This document shows, one piece after another, positions 8,830 to 16,303 of a DNA stretch of 64,000 bases. The notes beneath the pieces were generated by a model. It saw only the letters and a program-made list of their open reading frames with translations, ran no database searches and was not told where the DNA came from. Every line of letters starts with the position of its first letter. Positions within the stretch are counted from its first letter, which is position 1. The stretch covers positions 62,001-126,000 of the forward strand of contig NZ_BOPG01000011.1 of the NCBI RefSeq assembly GCF_016863635.1, in the 5' to 3' direction. A program made the position numbers and the translations under genes. Source of the stretch: Virgisporangium aurantiacum (lineage in GTDB: Bacteria; Actinomycetota; Actinomycetes; Mycobacteriales; Micromonosporaceae).

Positions 8830-8858
8830 TTGACTGTTCCTACAAGTTGTAGGAGTGT
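8830..8858 (+). promoter_or_regulatory. Promoter of the FTR1 gene with BlaI/MecI-like operator in the spacer
   Basis: TTGACT (8830-8835) and GAGTGT (8853-8858) are 17 bp apart. The palindrome CCTACAA-G-TTGTAGG (8839-8853) fills the spacer, an ideal place for repression. A near-identical box lies at 16304-16318. The TACA/TGTA core matches operators of BlaI/MecI repressors; a BlaI gene is at 14215. Confidence 0.65.
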
Positions 8859-8865
8859 TTCGAGG

Positions 8866-8884
8866 TCAGGCAACCCTTACCTGG
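8866..8884 (+). promoter_or_regulatory. Weak iron-box-like (IdeR/DmdR) site upstream of FTR1 gene
   Basis: The 19-mer at 8866-8884 matches the DtxR/IdeR consensus TTAGGTTAGCCTAACCTAA at 12 of 19 positions, with AGG and CCT arms conserved. It lies just before the ribosome site of the FTR1 gene. The match is modest and the function uncertain. Confidence 0.3.
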
Positions 8885-8893
8885 AGCGCGTCA

Positions 8894-9730
8894 ATGGGAA
8901 CGGTCTTCTTCGCGAGCTTTCTCATCGGCCTGCGCGACGGCCTGGAGGCCGCACTGGTGATCAGCATCCTCGTCGCATTCCTGAGCCAGGCCGAGCGTCG
9001 GGACCGGCTGCGTCAGGTGTGGTTCGGCGTGGCCGCAGCCGTCCTGGTGTCCGCCGCGGTCGGTGTGCTGCTGACCTCGGTCGCCGCCCAACTGGGCAGC
9101 GGCGTGCGGATGGAACTGTTCGAAGGGGTGACCTCGCTCGTCGCGGTCACCCTCGTCACCTGGATGATCTTCTGGATGCGGCGCACGGCCCGCACGCTCA
9201 AGGGCGAACTGGCCGGCCGCCTCGAAACCGCTCTCGCCATGGGCGGACTCGCGGTCGCCACGATGGCCTTCTTCGCCGTCGTGCGCGAAGGCGTGGAGAT
9301 GGTGCTGCTCGTCTTCGCCGCCGCCGAGGGCGCCAGCGACTCCGCGGCGCCGCTCGTGGGAATGATCACCGGGGTAGCCGTCGCGGTCGCGGTCGGGTGG
9401 GCGGTCACCACCGCCGCCGTGCGCGTCAACCTCGGCCGCTTCTTCACCTGGACCGGCGCCCTGCTCATCCTCGTCGCGGCCGGCATCCTCAAGTATGGCG
9501 TCCACGGCCTGCAGAGCGCCGGCGTCCTGCCCGGCGGCAACCAGGACGCCTTCGACCTGAGCACCACCGTCGACCCGACCTCGTGGTACGCCACGGTGCT
9601 CGCCGGCACCGTCAACCTGACCCCACGGGCCAGCGTGCTGGAGATCGTCGCCTGGCTGGGCTACGCCGTGCTGATGCTCGCGCAGTTCTTCCGGCCGTCG
9701 CCGGTCCTCGCCCGGGCCGACCGGCATTAA
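8894..9730 (+). CDS. efeU: FTR1/EfeU-family high-affinity iron permease
   Basis: A 278-residue protein with seven hydrophobic helices. The two family motifs are RDGLE (residues 14-18) and REGVE (about 132-136); the usual form of the first is REGLE, so one acidic residue is Asp here. These Arg-Glu motifs carry iron through the membrane in Ftr1p and EfeU. No efeO or efeB partner lies nearby, unlike in complete Efe systems. The ATG at 8894 follows GGAG at seven bases; an upstream GTG at 8855 lies inside the promoter. The gene has a BlaI-like operator in its promoter and a weak iron box, suggesting dual control. Confidence 0.85.
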   Translation: MGTVFFASFLIGLRDGLEAALVISILVAFLSQAERRDRLRQVWFGVAAAVLVSAAVGVLLTSVAAQLGSGVRMELFEGVTSLVAVTLVTWMIFWMRRTARTLKGELAGRLETALAMGGLAVATMAFFAVVREGVEMVLLVFAAAEGASDSAAPLVGMITGVAVAVAVGWAVTTAAVRVNLGRFFTWTGALLILVAAGILKYGVHGLQSAGVLPGGNQDAFDLSTTVDPTSWYATVLAGTVNLTPRASVLEIVAWLGYAVLMLAQFFRPSPVLARADRH

Positions 9731-9759
9731 CCGGATTTTCAGGAACGGGTCCCTAGGTT
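9727..9759 (+). promoter_or_regulatory. TTCAG-type response-regulator promoter of the PAP2-DedA operon
   Basis: TTAAC (9727-9731), six bases, TTCAGG (9738-9743), ten bases, then a -10 TAGGTT (9754-9759). The architecture is identical to five other sites in the window. Transcription would start near 9766, leaving a short leader with a GAAGGTGG ribosome site. Confidence 0.7.
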
Positions 9760-9787
9760 GCCACCCGACACGGAAGGTGGACACCGG

Positions 9788-10330
9788 ATGAACTACCAGC
9801 TGTTCCAGGCGATCAACGACCTGGCCGGACGGCTCGACCCACTCGACGACGCCATGGAGTTCGCCGCGACGTGGCTCATATTCGGCATCTTCGCGGCAGC
9901 GGCCGTGACCATGGTGTTGGCGGTGCGTCGCGGTGACCGCGCCCGCGTCGGCGACACCGCGGTGGCCCTGGCGGTGGCGTTCGTGTCGGCACGGGCGCTC
10001 AGCCACCTCAACGGGCAACAGCGACCGTTCCAGACCCACCACGTCCACCAGTTGATCGCGCACGGCAACGGCGTCTCGCTCCCCAGCGACCACGCGACCG
10101 CCGCGTTCACCGTCGCCCTCGCCGTCGCGGTGTTCCTGCACCGCGGGTGGGGCATCGCCCTGCTCGTCGCCGCCGCAGCCGTCGGACTGGCACGGATCTG
10201 GGTCGGCGTCCACTACCCCGGCGACATCCTGGCCGGCCTCGCGATCGCGGTGCTCGCCGTAACGGCCGTCCTGACCGCAAATCGGATCCGCACCGGAGCT
10301 GCACCGTTGACAGTCAAGGAGACCGCGTGA
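9788..10330 (+). CDS. PAP2-family phosphatase (BcrC-like, undecaprenyl-pyrophosphate type)
   Basis: A 180-residue membrane protein with the PAP2 signature in three parts: NGQQRPF (about residues 76-82), LPSDHATAAF (about 97-106) and ARIWVGVHYPGD (about 137-148). The SDH form of the second motif and the ARxxxGVHYPxD form of the third are typical of BcrC, which removes phosphate from undecaprenyl pyrophosphate during cell-wall lipid recycling. The ATG at 9788 has GAAGGTGG eight bases upstream. Its stop overlaps the GTG of the DedA gene (GTGA). The substrate is inferred from the subfamily and from the neighbouring DedA gene. Confidence 0.85.
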   Translation: MNYQLFQAINDLAGRLDPLDDAMEFAATWLIFGIFAAAAVTMVLAVRRGDRARVGDTAVALAVAFVSARALSHLNGQQRPFQTHHVHQLIAHGNGVSLPSDHATAAFTVALAVAVFLHRGWGIALLVAAAAVGLARIWVGVHYPGDILAGLAIAVLAVTAVLTANRIRTGAAPLTVKETA

Positions 10331-10935
10331 ACGTGCTGGACCCGGAATGGCTCGTCTCGACCTTCGGGCTGCTCGGCATCCTGGTGGTCGTCTTCGCCGA
10401 GTCCGGCCTGCTGATCGGCTTCTTCCTGCCCGGCGACTCGCTGCTGTTCACCACCGGCCTGCTCGTCGCCGACGGCCGATACCTGCACGTGCCGCTATGG
10501 CTGGTGTGCCTGCTGGTGTCGACAGCCGCGATCGCCGGCGACCAGATCGGCTACCTGTTCGGCAAACGGGTCGGACCGGCCCTGTTCCGTCGCCCCAACT
10601 CGCGGCTGTTCAAACGGGAGAACCTCGACCGGGCACAGACGTTCTTCGACCGCCACGGCGCCCGCTCCATCGTGCTGGCCCGGTTCATACCCATCGTGCG
10701 GACGTTCACGCCCATCATCGCCGGCGCCGGACACATGCACTACCGCACCTTCGTCCTCTACAACATCATCGGCGGGATCCTGTGGGGCACCGGTGTCACC
10801 GTCGCCGGCTACTTCCTCGGCCAGGTGACATTCGTGAAATCGCACATCGAACTCATCCTGATCGGAATCGTAGTGGTGTCCGTCGTGCCGATCGGGATCG
10901 AACTGCTGCGGTCCCGTCTCCGGGCCCGCCGGTGA
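10327..10935 (+). CDS. DedA-family membrane protein
   Basis: A 202-residue protein with the DedA (VTT/SNARE-associated) hallmarks: FLPGDSLLFTTGLL (about 37-50), a GDQIGYLFGKRVG loop, and FIPIVRTFTPIIAGAGHMHYRTF (about residues 119-140; the Arg and Pro residues are conserved). DedA proteins flip lipids; some recycle undecaprenyl phosphate across the membrane. Being co-translated with a BcrC-like PAP2 phosphatase fits that role closely: one removes a phosphate outside, the other returns the lipid inside. The GTG start at 10327 overlaps the preceding stop. Confidence 0.92.
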   Translation: MNVLDPEWLVSTFGLLGILVVVFAESGLLIGFFLPGDSLLFTTGLLVADGRYLHVPLWLVCLLVSTAAIAGDQIGYLFGKRVGPALFRRPNSRLFKRENLDRAQTFFDRHGARSIVLARFIPIVRTFTPIIAGAGHMHYRTFVLYNIIGGILWGTGVTVAGYFLGQVTFVKSHIELILIGIVVVSVVPIGIELLRSRLRARR

Positions 10936-10941
10936 GGGGTA

Positions 10942-10968
10942 CGGCCCCCACACCGAAGGGTGCGGCCG
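10942..10968. terminator. Possible stem-loop between convergent genes
   Basis: CGGCC (10942-10946) pairs with GGCCG (10964-10968) and an inner CACC pairs with GGTG around a GAAG loop. The stem is imperfect and there is no T-tract. It lies between the dedA stop and the convergent DUF1707 gene. Confidence 0.3.
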
Positions 10969-11004
10969 GCGTAACCCGCTTCTCCCGCATCGCGGAGTGG
11001 ACGG

Positions 11005-11439
11005 TCACTCGTGGCCTTCGAACCCGTGTCGCTCGAAGCCCTCGTGCTCGAAGCCGCTCAGAACGAACCCGATCACGGCGACCACCGCCACCCCGGCGAC
11101 CACCGCCAGAACAACGCGACGACGGTTCCATCCGGTGCCGCGGCGCCCGAACAGCAGCGCCAGGTCCATCCCGACCTGCGTCCAGGCCACGGCCAGAACC
11201 GCCAGCCATCCCGACGCGGTCCCGGAACCGGACCTGGTCGCGGACGGCAGGTCGAGAACCAGGACGTCGAGCTCGTGCCCGTACCGGGCGGCGTACACGC
11301 GGGTGAGACGCTCCTCGAGCTCGTCCATCGTCAGGTATCCGGCGCCGGCGGAGTCACGCAGGCGTGCGGACGTCCGCTCACGGTCGGCGTCGGAACAGCG
11401 GACGCCCCTGGTCGTCGGCACGGCAACGGAATCGGTCAT
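11005..11439 (-). CDS. DUF1707 (SHOCT-like) membrane protein
   Basis: A 144-residue protein. The N-terminal part VRCSDADRERTSARLRDS, then AGYLTMDELEERLTRVYAARY, is the DUF1707 domain, a short helical module common in actinobacteria. The C-terminal half has two hydrophobic segments (GWLAVLAVAWTQVGMDLALL and VVLAVVAGVAVVAVIGFVL) and ends in a charged, His/Glu-rich tail. The ATG at 11439 begins the usual N-terminus (MTDSVAV); an upstream ATG at 11478 is possible. Function unknown; related proteins are thought to act near the envelope. Confidence 0.78.
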   Translation of the reverse strand: MTDSVAVPTTRGVRCSDADRERTSARLRDSAGAGYLTMDELEERLTRVYAARYGHELDVLVLDLPSATRSGSGTASGWLAVLAVAWTQVGMDLALLFGRRGTGWNRRRVVLAVVAGVAVVAVIGFVLSGFEHEGFERHGFEGHE

Positions 11440-11505
11440 GGCACACACCTCGCTGAGCTTCTTCGACTTGTTTTCCAACGATGGTGCGACACACGTCCTG
11501 AAAGA

Positions 11506-11545
11506 GCGCTTAAAGCGCCGAGCCGGACGAGCAGCTGCTCCGGCT
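11506..11545. repeat. Two palindromes in the 220-bp gap before the Scr1-like cluster
   Basis: GCGCTT-A-AAGCGC is at 11506-11518, and AGCCGG (11521-11526) pairs with CCGGCT (11540-11545) around a GAGCAGCTGCTC-like core. They may form terminator or regulator sites between the divergent DUF1707 and 11659 genes. Confidence 0.4.
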
Positions 11546-11582
11546 CCTGCACGAGGTTCCCGTCGGGTCTATGTCCCCTCGC

Positions 11583-11633
11583 TTGACGACGGCCGGCGAG
11601 GCGGCCACTATCGGAAACCTGAGCAAACTCAGG
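11583..11633 (+). promoter_or_regulatory. Promoter and start-site hairpin of the Scr1-like cluster
   Basis: TTGACG (11583-11588) and CACTAT (11606-11611) are 17 bp apart. The predicted start lies at the perfect inverted repeat CCTGAG-CAAA-CTCAGG (11618-11633). A strong GGAGG ribosome site follows at 11647-11651, seven bases before the ATG at 11659. Confidence 0.5.
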
Positions 11634-11658
11634 CAACTTTCCGAGTGGAGGTAAACCG

Positions 11659-11856
11659 ATGGCGCTACGGTTTCTCGGCAAGGAGACGCAGAGCGGCAAT
11701 TCGCCGACACTGTGGGCCGATGGGGACGACTACGTGATCCAGGGGTTCGAGTTGGATACCGCCACGCTGGCCGAGGTGGGAGCTCTTCCTGCTGGCGAGC
11801 TGGTAATTCGCGTACCAAGAAAGCTGATGGAGCACCTGCCGAAGGACCCCGGGTGA
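11659..11856 (+). CDS. Small protein heading the DUF6879/XRE/DUF397 cluster
   Basis: A 65-residue soluble protein (MALRFLGKETQSGNSPTLWA...) with a strong GGAGG ribosome site seven bases upstream. Its stop overlaps the GTG of the DUF6879 gene (GTGA). Small acidic proteins of this kind frequently precede DUF6879 genes in streptomycetes and relatives. I recognise no catalytic motif; the sequence GDDYVIQGFELDTATLAEVG is predicted beta then helix. Its position suggests a partner of the DUF6879 or XRE protein. Confidence 0.75.
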   Translation: MALRFLGKETQSGNSPTLWADGDDYVIQGFELDTATLAEVGALPAGELVIRVPRKLMEHLPKDPG

Positions 11857-12374
11857 CACCTATCGCCTACGGAGAGTTCCAGGCGGCGATTCGTGCGAGC
11901 CGCCGCGCGTGGCACATCGAGATGAGCGACACCTACAACGTCGAGGCCGAGGACGACCCGTTTGCGCGCTTCCTGGCCGGCGAGCACGACGACTACTCGT
12001 GGCTTGGCGAGTGGCTCGGCTTCATCGCCGAGGTCACGGCGCGCGGAACCGTGGTCCAGCGAGCCCGTCTCGTCACTTTGCCTCACAGCGACTACACCAG
12101 CTGGGGCCTTGCGTGTGCGGCAGCGCTGACGCGGGCAGGGGAAGACATTCGATACCTTCCGCGTGAACAAGCCCTGGATATCCCGTTTCCGAAAGAGGAC
12201 TTCTGGCTGTTCGACGACGAACGGATCATCCTGAGCGTGTTCTCGGATGACGGCCGCCAGGGCGGCTTCGCCTCGGCCGATGACCCCGGACTGCTGGCAC
12301 AGTGCCAAACAGTGCGGAACGAGGTGTGGGCTCGCGCCACCCCGTACAGCGAGTACCTGGCCTCGATCAACTGA
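11853..12374 (+). CDS. DUF6879-family protein
   Basis: A 173-residue protein with features of DUF6879: an N-terminal region with a run of aromatic and acidic residues (AWHIEMSDTYNVEAEDDPF), a middle ARLVTLPHSDYTSWGLACAAA block, and the C-terminal DFWLFDDERIILSVFSDDGR followed by CQTVRNEVWARATPYSEYL. These proteins are restricted to actinobacteria and are almost always beside an XRE-DUF5753 regulator and a DUF397 protein, as here. Function unknown. The GTG at 11853 overlaps the previous stop; the XRE gene follows after three bases. Confidence 0.85.
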   Translation: MTPIAYGEFQAAIRASRRAWHIEMSDTYNVEAEDDPFARFLAGEHDDYSWLGEWLGFIAEVTARGTVVQRARLVTLPHSDYTSWGLACAAALTRAGEDIRYLPREQALDIPFPKEDFWLFDDERIILSVFSDDGRQGGFASADDPGLLAQCQTVRNEVWARATPYSEYLASIN

Positions 12375-12377
12375 ACG

Positions 12378-13211
12378 ATGTCCACCAACGCTGACCAGGC
12401 CCGCGCCGCTCTGGGTGTCCGCTTGCGCGACATTCGAAGAGACGCGGGCCTGTCGGGCGTCCGGCTCGCCGCAGCGAACTCATGGCTGTCGTCGAAGGTG
12501 AGCAAGATCGAGCACGGCAAGCAGACCCCGACCGAGCAAGATCTTGAAGCGTGGTGTCGATCCTGCGGCGCCATGGCCGAGTTTCCGGACCTCGTCGCAG
12601 CCGTTCGCTCCATCGAGACCCAATTTGCCGAGTGGCGCCGCATACTCCGAGCCGGCACCAAACTCCGTCAAGCATCGGCGTCCGCTCACGAGCGGGCACG
12701 CCTCTTTCGTATCTACGAGCCCGCCGTGATACCCGGTCTTCTCCAGACACGGGACTACGCGCAGGCCGTCCTCGCCGTCACGATCGACTTCTTCCAGATC
12801 CCCGATGACGCCGACGAGGGCGCTGAGGCTCGACTCGCCCGACAGGCGATCCTGACCCACCGAGACCGACGCTTCCACATCCTGGTCGGCGAGCAGGCCC
12901 TCCGGACCAACGTCGGCGGGCGAGACGTCATGTGCAACCAACTCGAGCGCTTGTCCGCGGCAATCAAGCTGCCGCAGGTTCGTCTCGGTGTGGTCCCGCT
13001 CGACGCGGCCTACCGCGTGCCGCTCCACAACGGTTTCTGGATCCTCGACGACAAACTCGTCCAGTTCGACACCTACACCGCCGAACTGTCTCTCACCAGG
13101 CCCGACGAGATCGCGACGTACGCGCGAGCATTCGAGAGGCTGACCGCTCTTGCCGTCTACGGCCCCGAGGCCCGTGCGGTGATCGAACTGGCGACAGATT
13201 CTCACCGCTAG
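12378..13211 (+). CDS. Scr1-like XRE regulator with DUF5753 domain
   Basis: A 277-residue protein: an XRE helix-turn-helix at about residues 8-68 (LRDIRRDAGLSGVRLAAAN, SSKVSKIEHGKQTP) and a DUF5753 domain at about 100-270 with the landmark YEPAVIPGLLQTRDYA. Members include WhiJ-like and Scr1-type regulators of streptomycete development and immunity; the C-terminal domain is thought to sense a partner, typically a DUF397 protein. The partner DUF397 gene follows 154 bp downstream with its own ribosome site. The spacer contains AGCAAATT twice (13216-13223 and 13226-13233), a possible operator. Confidence 0.92.
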   Translation: MSTNADQARAALGVRLRDIRRDAGLSGVRLAAANSWLSSKVSKIEHGKQTPTEQDLEAWCRSCGAMAEFPDLVAAVRSIETQFAEWRRILRAGTKLRQASASAHERARLFRIYEPAVIPGLLQTRDYAQAVLAVTIDFFQIPDDADEGAEARLARQAILTHRDRRFHILVGEQALRTNVGGRDVMCNQLERLSAAIKLPQVRLGVVPLDAAYRVPLHNGFWILDDKLVQFDTYTAELSLTRPDEIATYARAFERLTALAVYGPEARAVIELATDSHR

Positions 13212-13365
13212 TTCGAGCAAATTGCAGCAAATTTCTAGACCGCTCCCACGTGACTACATAGCGTCGTTGGTGCGCGCGCACGTCGTCACCAAGGGCTAGA
13301 TCGAGATTCCCGGCACCGCTCGGCGATCGCCTTTGGAGCTAGGTGTTCGAGAAGGGAGCGTTGTC

Positions 13366-13608
13366 GTGAGCGACAACAAGATCGACGACCTGTACGCGAT
13401 CAAGGTGAGTTCAGTGGCGTTCGACCGGCCGTGTGGCTGCAACCAGGGCACCGAGAACGGCGAGAGCTGCGTGCTGATCACCGGCGTGCCCGGCGTACCC
13501 GGGGCAGTCGTCCTGCGGGACTCGAAGCGTGAGGACGCGGGCGAACTGCGGTTCACCGCGGCCGAGTGGAACGAGTTCCTGAAGACGCAGATGGCCCGGG
13601 TGGCGTGA
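13366..13608 (+). CDS. DUF397-family protein
   Basis: An 80-residue protein. The C-terminal part VVLRDSKREDAGELRFTAAEWNEFL is the DUF397 signature. The N-terminal half, with CGC and ESCVLI, replaces the usual WxKSSYSGxNGxCVEVA block, so it is a divergent member. DUF397 proteins pair with Scr1/WhiJ-type XRE regulators, probably modulating their DNA binding; this one follows such a regulator. The GTG at 13366 is chosen because GAAGGGAG lies seven bases upstream; an in-frame ATG-like start at 13333 has no ribosome site. Confidence 0.82.
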   Translation: MSDNKIDDLYAIKVSSVAFDRPCGCNQGTENGESCVLITGVPGVPGAVVLRDSKREDAGELRFTAAEWNEFLKTQMARVA

Positions 13609-14078
13609 GCACCGATCTCATCAACAGGTCGACGGCTGGGGCGTCCTCGAACGACTCGGGGCCGCCACAGCCCGACCGTTGGCGGTGCTACGGCTGGACC
13701 GGGGCGGTCGTACCGGATTGGCAGCGTCGCGACCCGGCATCCCCCACACCGCCGCTGCTGGTGCGGGACTGGTTGAACAAGCCCCGGTCAATGCTGGTCA
13801 AAACCTGTACAGATCCGCATGACGCGGTCGCCTGGCTGCGGGACGAAGCCGCCCAGTGGGCGCCACGGCTGGTGCCTGCGGACCAGGAGCGACTCGGTCG
13901 GCTCCTCGGCTATCTCGACCACCGGCAGGTTCCGGATCCGGATCTGGTTCACACGTGTGGCTACGGGCCCTGCGACGTGCTGTGCGAAATCGTCCGCCAC
14001 AACCGCGTTGTCCACTGGTCGCATCACCTGCCCGCCAAGCAGGAACTGGTATGGGCGATCGTGCCGATCCAGGGCTGA
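13605..14078 (+). CDS. Unknown protein of the Scr1-like cluster
   Basis: A 157-residue protein starting at a GTG that overlaps the DUF397 stop (GTGA), so it is translated with that gene. No family is recognised. Visible features: a Pro-rich N-terminus, a helical middle (DAVAWLRDEAAQWAPRLVPADQERL), then HTCGYGPCDVL with two cysteines and a His-rich VVHWSHHLPAKQELVWAIV. Cys and His spacing could hold a metal, but there is no clear zinc-finger pattern. Its role is probably linked to the DUF397/XRE pair. Confidence 0.7.
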   Translation: MSTDLINRSTAGASSNDSGPPQPDRWRCYGWTGAVVPDWQRRDPASPTPPLLVRDWLNKPRSMLVKTCTDPHDAVAWLRDEAAQWAPRLVPADQERLGRLLGYLDHRQVPDPDLVHTCGYGPCDVLCEIVRHNRVVHWSHHLPAKQELVWAIVPIQG

Positions 14079-14214
14079 CCGAGATCCGCTCCTCCGAGTC
14101 TGGCGTGGCGCCTGCTGCGAAGAACAGCGTGGCGAGCATCGGTCAGGTCGTCGCGAGCGCATTGTCGGCCGGGGACACGGCCACGGCCGCGATGGGGCCG
14201 GGTATCGTGACGCG

Positions 14215-14589
14215 GTGGCGGAACGGCGTGCTCCCGGATCCCTGGAATCACAGGTGATGGCGACGTTGTGGGCCAGCACCGAGCCGCTCACGCCCGCTCA
14301 GGTGCAGGAGGCGCTCGGCGCCGGCCTCGCCTACAACACCGTCCAGACGATCCTCATCCGCCTGTTCGACAAGGACCTGGTGCAGCGCCGGTCCGCCGGA
14401 CGCGGACACGTCTACTGGCCGGCCGACGACGCGGCAACCGCCGCGGCCCGGCAGATGCGCGCCGCCCTCGACGGGCCGGGTGACCGGAGCGCGGTGCTGC
14501 GCCGGTTCACCGACGACCTCGACGACGCCGACGCCGAGACCCTCAGAGCGCTGCTCCGCCGCACCCGTCGCCGGAGTGGCGAGGCATGA
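14215..14589 (+). CDS. blaI: BlaI/MecI-family transcriptional repressor
   Basis: A 124-residue winged-helix repressor: LESQVMATLWASTEPLTPAQVQEAL, then YNTVQTILIRLFDKDLVQRRSAGRGHVYWP (the recognition helix and wing), and a short helical dimerisation tail. These repressors bind TACA/TGTA palindromes and are inactivated by cleavage through a partner M56 sensor protease, whose gene overlaps the end of this one (ATGA). The GTG at 14215 follows a TATCGT hexamer (14203-14208) by six bases, which predicts a leaderless transcript. Matching operators lie at 8839-8853 and 16304-16318, not upstream of itself. Confidence 0.9.
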   Translation: MAERRAPGSLESQVMATLWASTEPLTPAQVQEALGAGLAYNTVQTILIRLFDKDLVQRRSAGRGHVYWPADDAATAAARQMRAALDGPGDRSAVLRRFTDDLDDADAETLRALLRRTRRRSGEA

Positions 14590-15476
14590 CGTTCCTCGTC
14601 TACCTTCCGCTGCTGCTGCCCGGCCTGCTGGCGCTCGGATCCGTTCGGCTTGCCGCCACCGGCCGGCCCGAGCGGGTCGCGCGGTGGTTGGCCGCGGTTG
14701 CGGCGATGGCCGCGGCGGCGAGTACCGCGAGCCTCGTCCTGCTGGCGTTGACGCTGCTGGACGACCTGCCGACGATGGAGGTGCGCGAGCACCGGTCCAA
14801 CTTCACCCTGCCCGAGCCCGTGCCGGGACCGGTCGCCCTGGCCGCGGCCGCCGCTCTCGTCTGGTTCGCCTGTCGGTCGGTCCGGCAGCACCGCGGCCGG
14901 GTCGCGGCGGCCCGCCACCTGCACGCATGCGGAACCCCGCACGAGGGGATCCTGGTCGCGGCGTGGTCGCGGCCGGCGGCCGTCGCGGTGCCGGCCCTGG
15001 CCGGTCGGGCCGGCTTCGTTCTGGTGACCAGCGGACTCCTTCGCCTTCTCGATCCGGCCGAACGGGCCGCGGTGCTGGCACACGAACGGTCCCATCTCAG
15101 CCGTCGGCACCACCACATCGTGGCGGTCACCGCCGCGGCGGCGGCGCTCAACCCGTTGCTCCGTCCGGTGACCGACCGGGTCGCTCTGCTGGTCGAGCGC
15201 GGTGCCGACGAGGACGCCGCGGCCGAGGCCGGTGACCGTGTGCTGGTCGCCCGGGCGATCGGCACGGTGGCGCTGGCCACCGGCCCGCGCGGCACCGGAG
15301 GGCTGGGGATGGCCGCGTCGGACACGGTCCGCCGCGTCGAGGCGCTCCTGGACCCGCCCGGCGGAACGGGTGGAGGCGCGACCGCCACCGCGGTCACGGT
15401 GGCGGTGTCTCTCGTCGCGGGCGGCGCCGCGCTGGTCGATTTCGTCGGCGTGGCCGCGACCTGGCTCAGCGCATAG
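14586..15476 (+). CDS. M56-family membrane metalloprotease (BlaR1-like sensor lacking penicillin-binding domain)
   Basis: A 296-residue membrane protein with helices near residues 3-20, 35-60 and 80-98, then a zinc-protease motif HERSH (about residues 165-169) within VLAHERSHLSRRHHH, and a C-terminal hydrophobic segment. This is the short actinobacterial form of BlaR1/MecR1: the protease without the extracellular beta-lactam sensor domain. It presumably cleaves the BlaI repressor encoded just upstream, in response to an unknown envelope signal. Its end overlaps the convergent phosphoesterase gene by 11 bp. Confidence 0.88.
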   Translation: MTFLVYLPLLLPGLLALGSVRLAATGRPERVARWLAAVAAMAAAASTASLVLLALTLLDDLPTMEVREHRSNFTLPEPVPGPVALAAAAALVWFACRSVRQHRGRVAAARHLHACGTPHEGILVAAWSRPAAVAVPALAGRAGFVLVTSGLLRLLDPAERAAVLAHERSHLSRRHHHIVAVTAAAAALNPLLRPVTDRVALLVERGADEDAAAEAGDRVLVARAIGTVALATGPRGTGGLGMAASDTVRRVEALLDPPGGTGGGATATAVTVAVSLVAGGAALVDFVGVAATWLSA

Positions 15477-16302
15477 CGATCGGTGCGCGGTCGGCCGCAT
15501 GGCCGAGCGGCGGCAACCCGTACCAGTCCTCGATCGTGCGCAGCAGGGAGTAATGGTCGATCCGCTCGTGGCGGTCGCCCGGCGCGACGTGTTCGCCCAC
15601 GACGACGGTCGGGATGTGGTTGCCGTTCGTGCGGTTGTCCTCGTCGAAGGTCAGGATCAGCACGCTGTTGTGGGTCCCGGCCCACGTCGCGTACCCGTCG
15701 AGGGTGTGCCGCAGCCACGCGTCGGCCTCGGCTTTCGGGCAGTCGTGCATGTCGTGGCACAGCCCCGGGATCAGGAACGACACGGCGGGCAGCCGGCCGT
15801 AGTCGGTCGGGAAGTCACGCAACGGCAGATTGCTCTCCGCCGGCACGTTGTCGAAGTTCACCCACGGGTTGTGCCGGCGCACGTAGTCCCGGTCGGCGCA
15901 GCCGGTCCAGCCGGGTGCCGGCAGGTCCTCGGAGTAGCCGGCGAAGCCGAGGCCGGCGTCGACGAGCTGCCGACCGAGGTTCGGCACCGACCGGAACGCG
16001 TGGCCGCACCGGTTGTCGGTGACACCCTGCGTCGAGCCCGAGAACAGCGCGAGGTAGTTCGGCTGGCTCGGATGGGTCTCGCCGTAGGCGTTGGTGAAGT
16101 TCGCGCCGCGCCGGGCCAACTCGTTGACGTACGGCGCGAACCGGTGACCGATCACCGCGTCGTACCGCTTGTTCTCCATCACCACGATCAGCACGTGGTC
16201 CGGCCGCGCCGATGGCGGCCGGGTATCGGCGAGCACCGGAACGGTGACGCACATCGCTGCCGCGCACGCGGCGAGCATCATCAGAGTCGTTGATCTCCGC
16301 AC
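15466..16302 (-). CDS. Secreted phosphoesterase (acid phosphatase / phospholipase C-like)
   Basis: A 278-residue secreted protein of the phosphoesterase family (AcpA/phospholipase C type). The signal peptide MRRSTTLMMLAACAAAMCVT ends near LADTRPPSA. Metal and catalytic landmarks: HVLIVVMENKRYD (about 35-47), GETHPSQPNYLALFSG (about 73-88), PGLCHDMHDC, and LILTFDEDNRTNGNHIPTVVVG (about 216-237) followed by HYSLLRTIEDWYG. It hydrolyses phosphate esters outside the cell. The GTG at 16302 retains the arginines of the signal peptide and lies one base from a BlaI-like operator whose -10 predicts a leaderless mRNA, so it is likely a BlaI target. Confidence 0.88.
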   Translation of the reverse strand: MRRSTTLMMLAACAAAMCVTVPVLADTRPPSARPDHVLIVVMENKRYDAVIGHRFAPYVNELARRGANFTNAYGETHPSQPNYLALFSGSTQGVTDNRCGHAFRSVPNLGRQLVDAGLGFAGYSEDLPAPGWTGCADRDYVRRHNPWVNFDNVPAESNLPLRDFPTDYGRLPAVSFLIPGLCHDMHDCPKAEADAWLRHTLDGYATWAGTHNSVLILTFDEDNRTNGNHIPTVVVGEHVAPGDRHERIDHYSLLRTIEDWYGLPPLGHAADRAPIAMR

Positions 16303-16303
16303 A

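Noticed and set aside
13216..13233. AGCAAATT double repeat as a defined operator
   Set aside because: The 10-bp-spaced repeat is suggestive but short; no promoter could be placed convincingly beside it, so it is mentioned only with the XRE gene.
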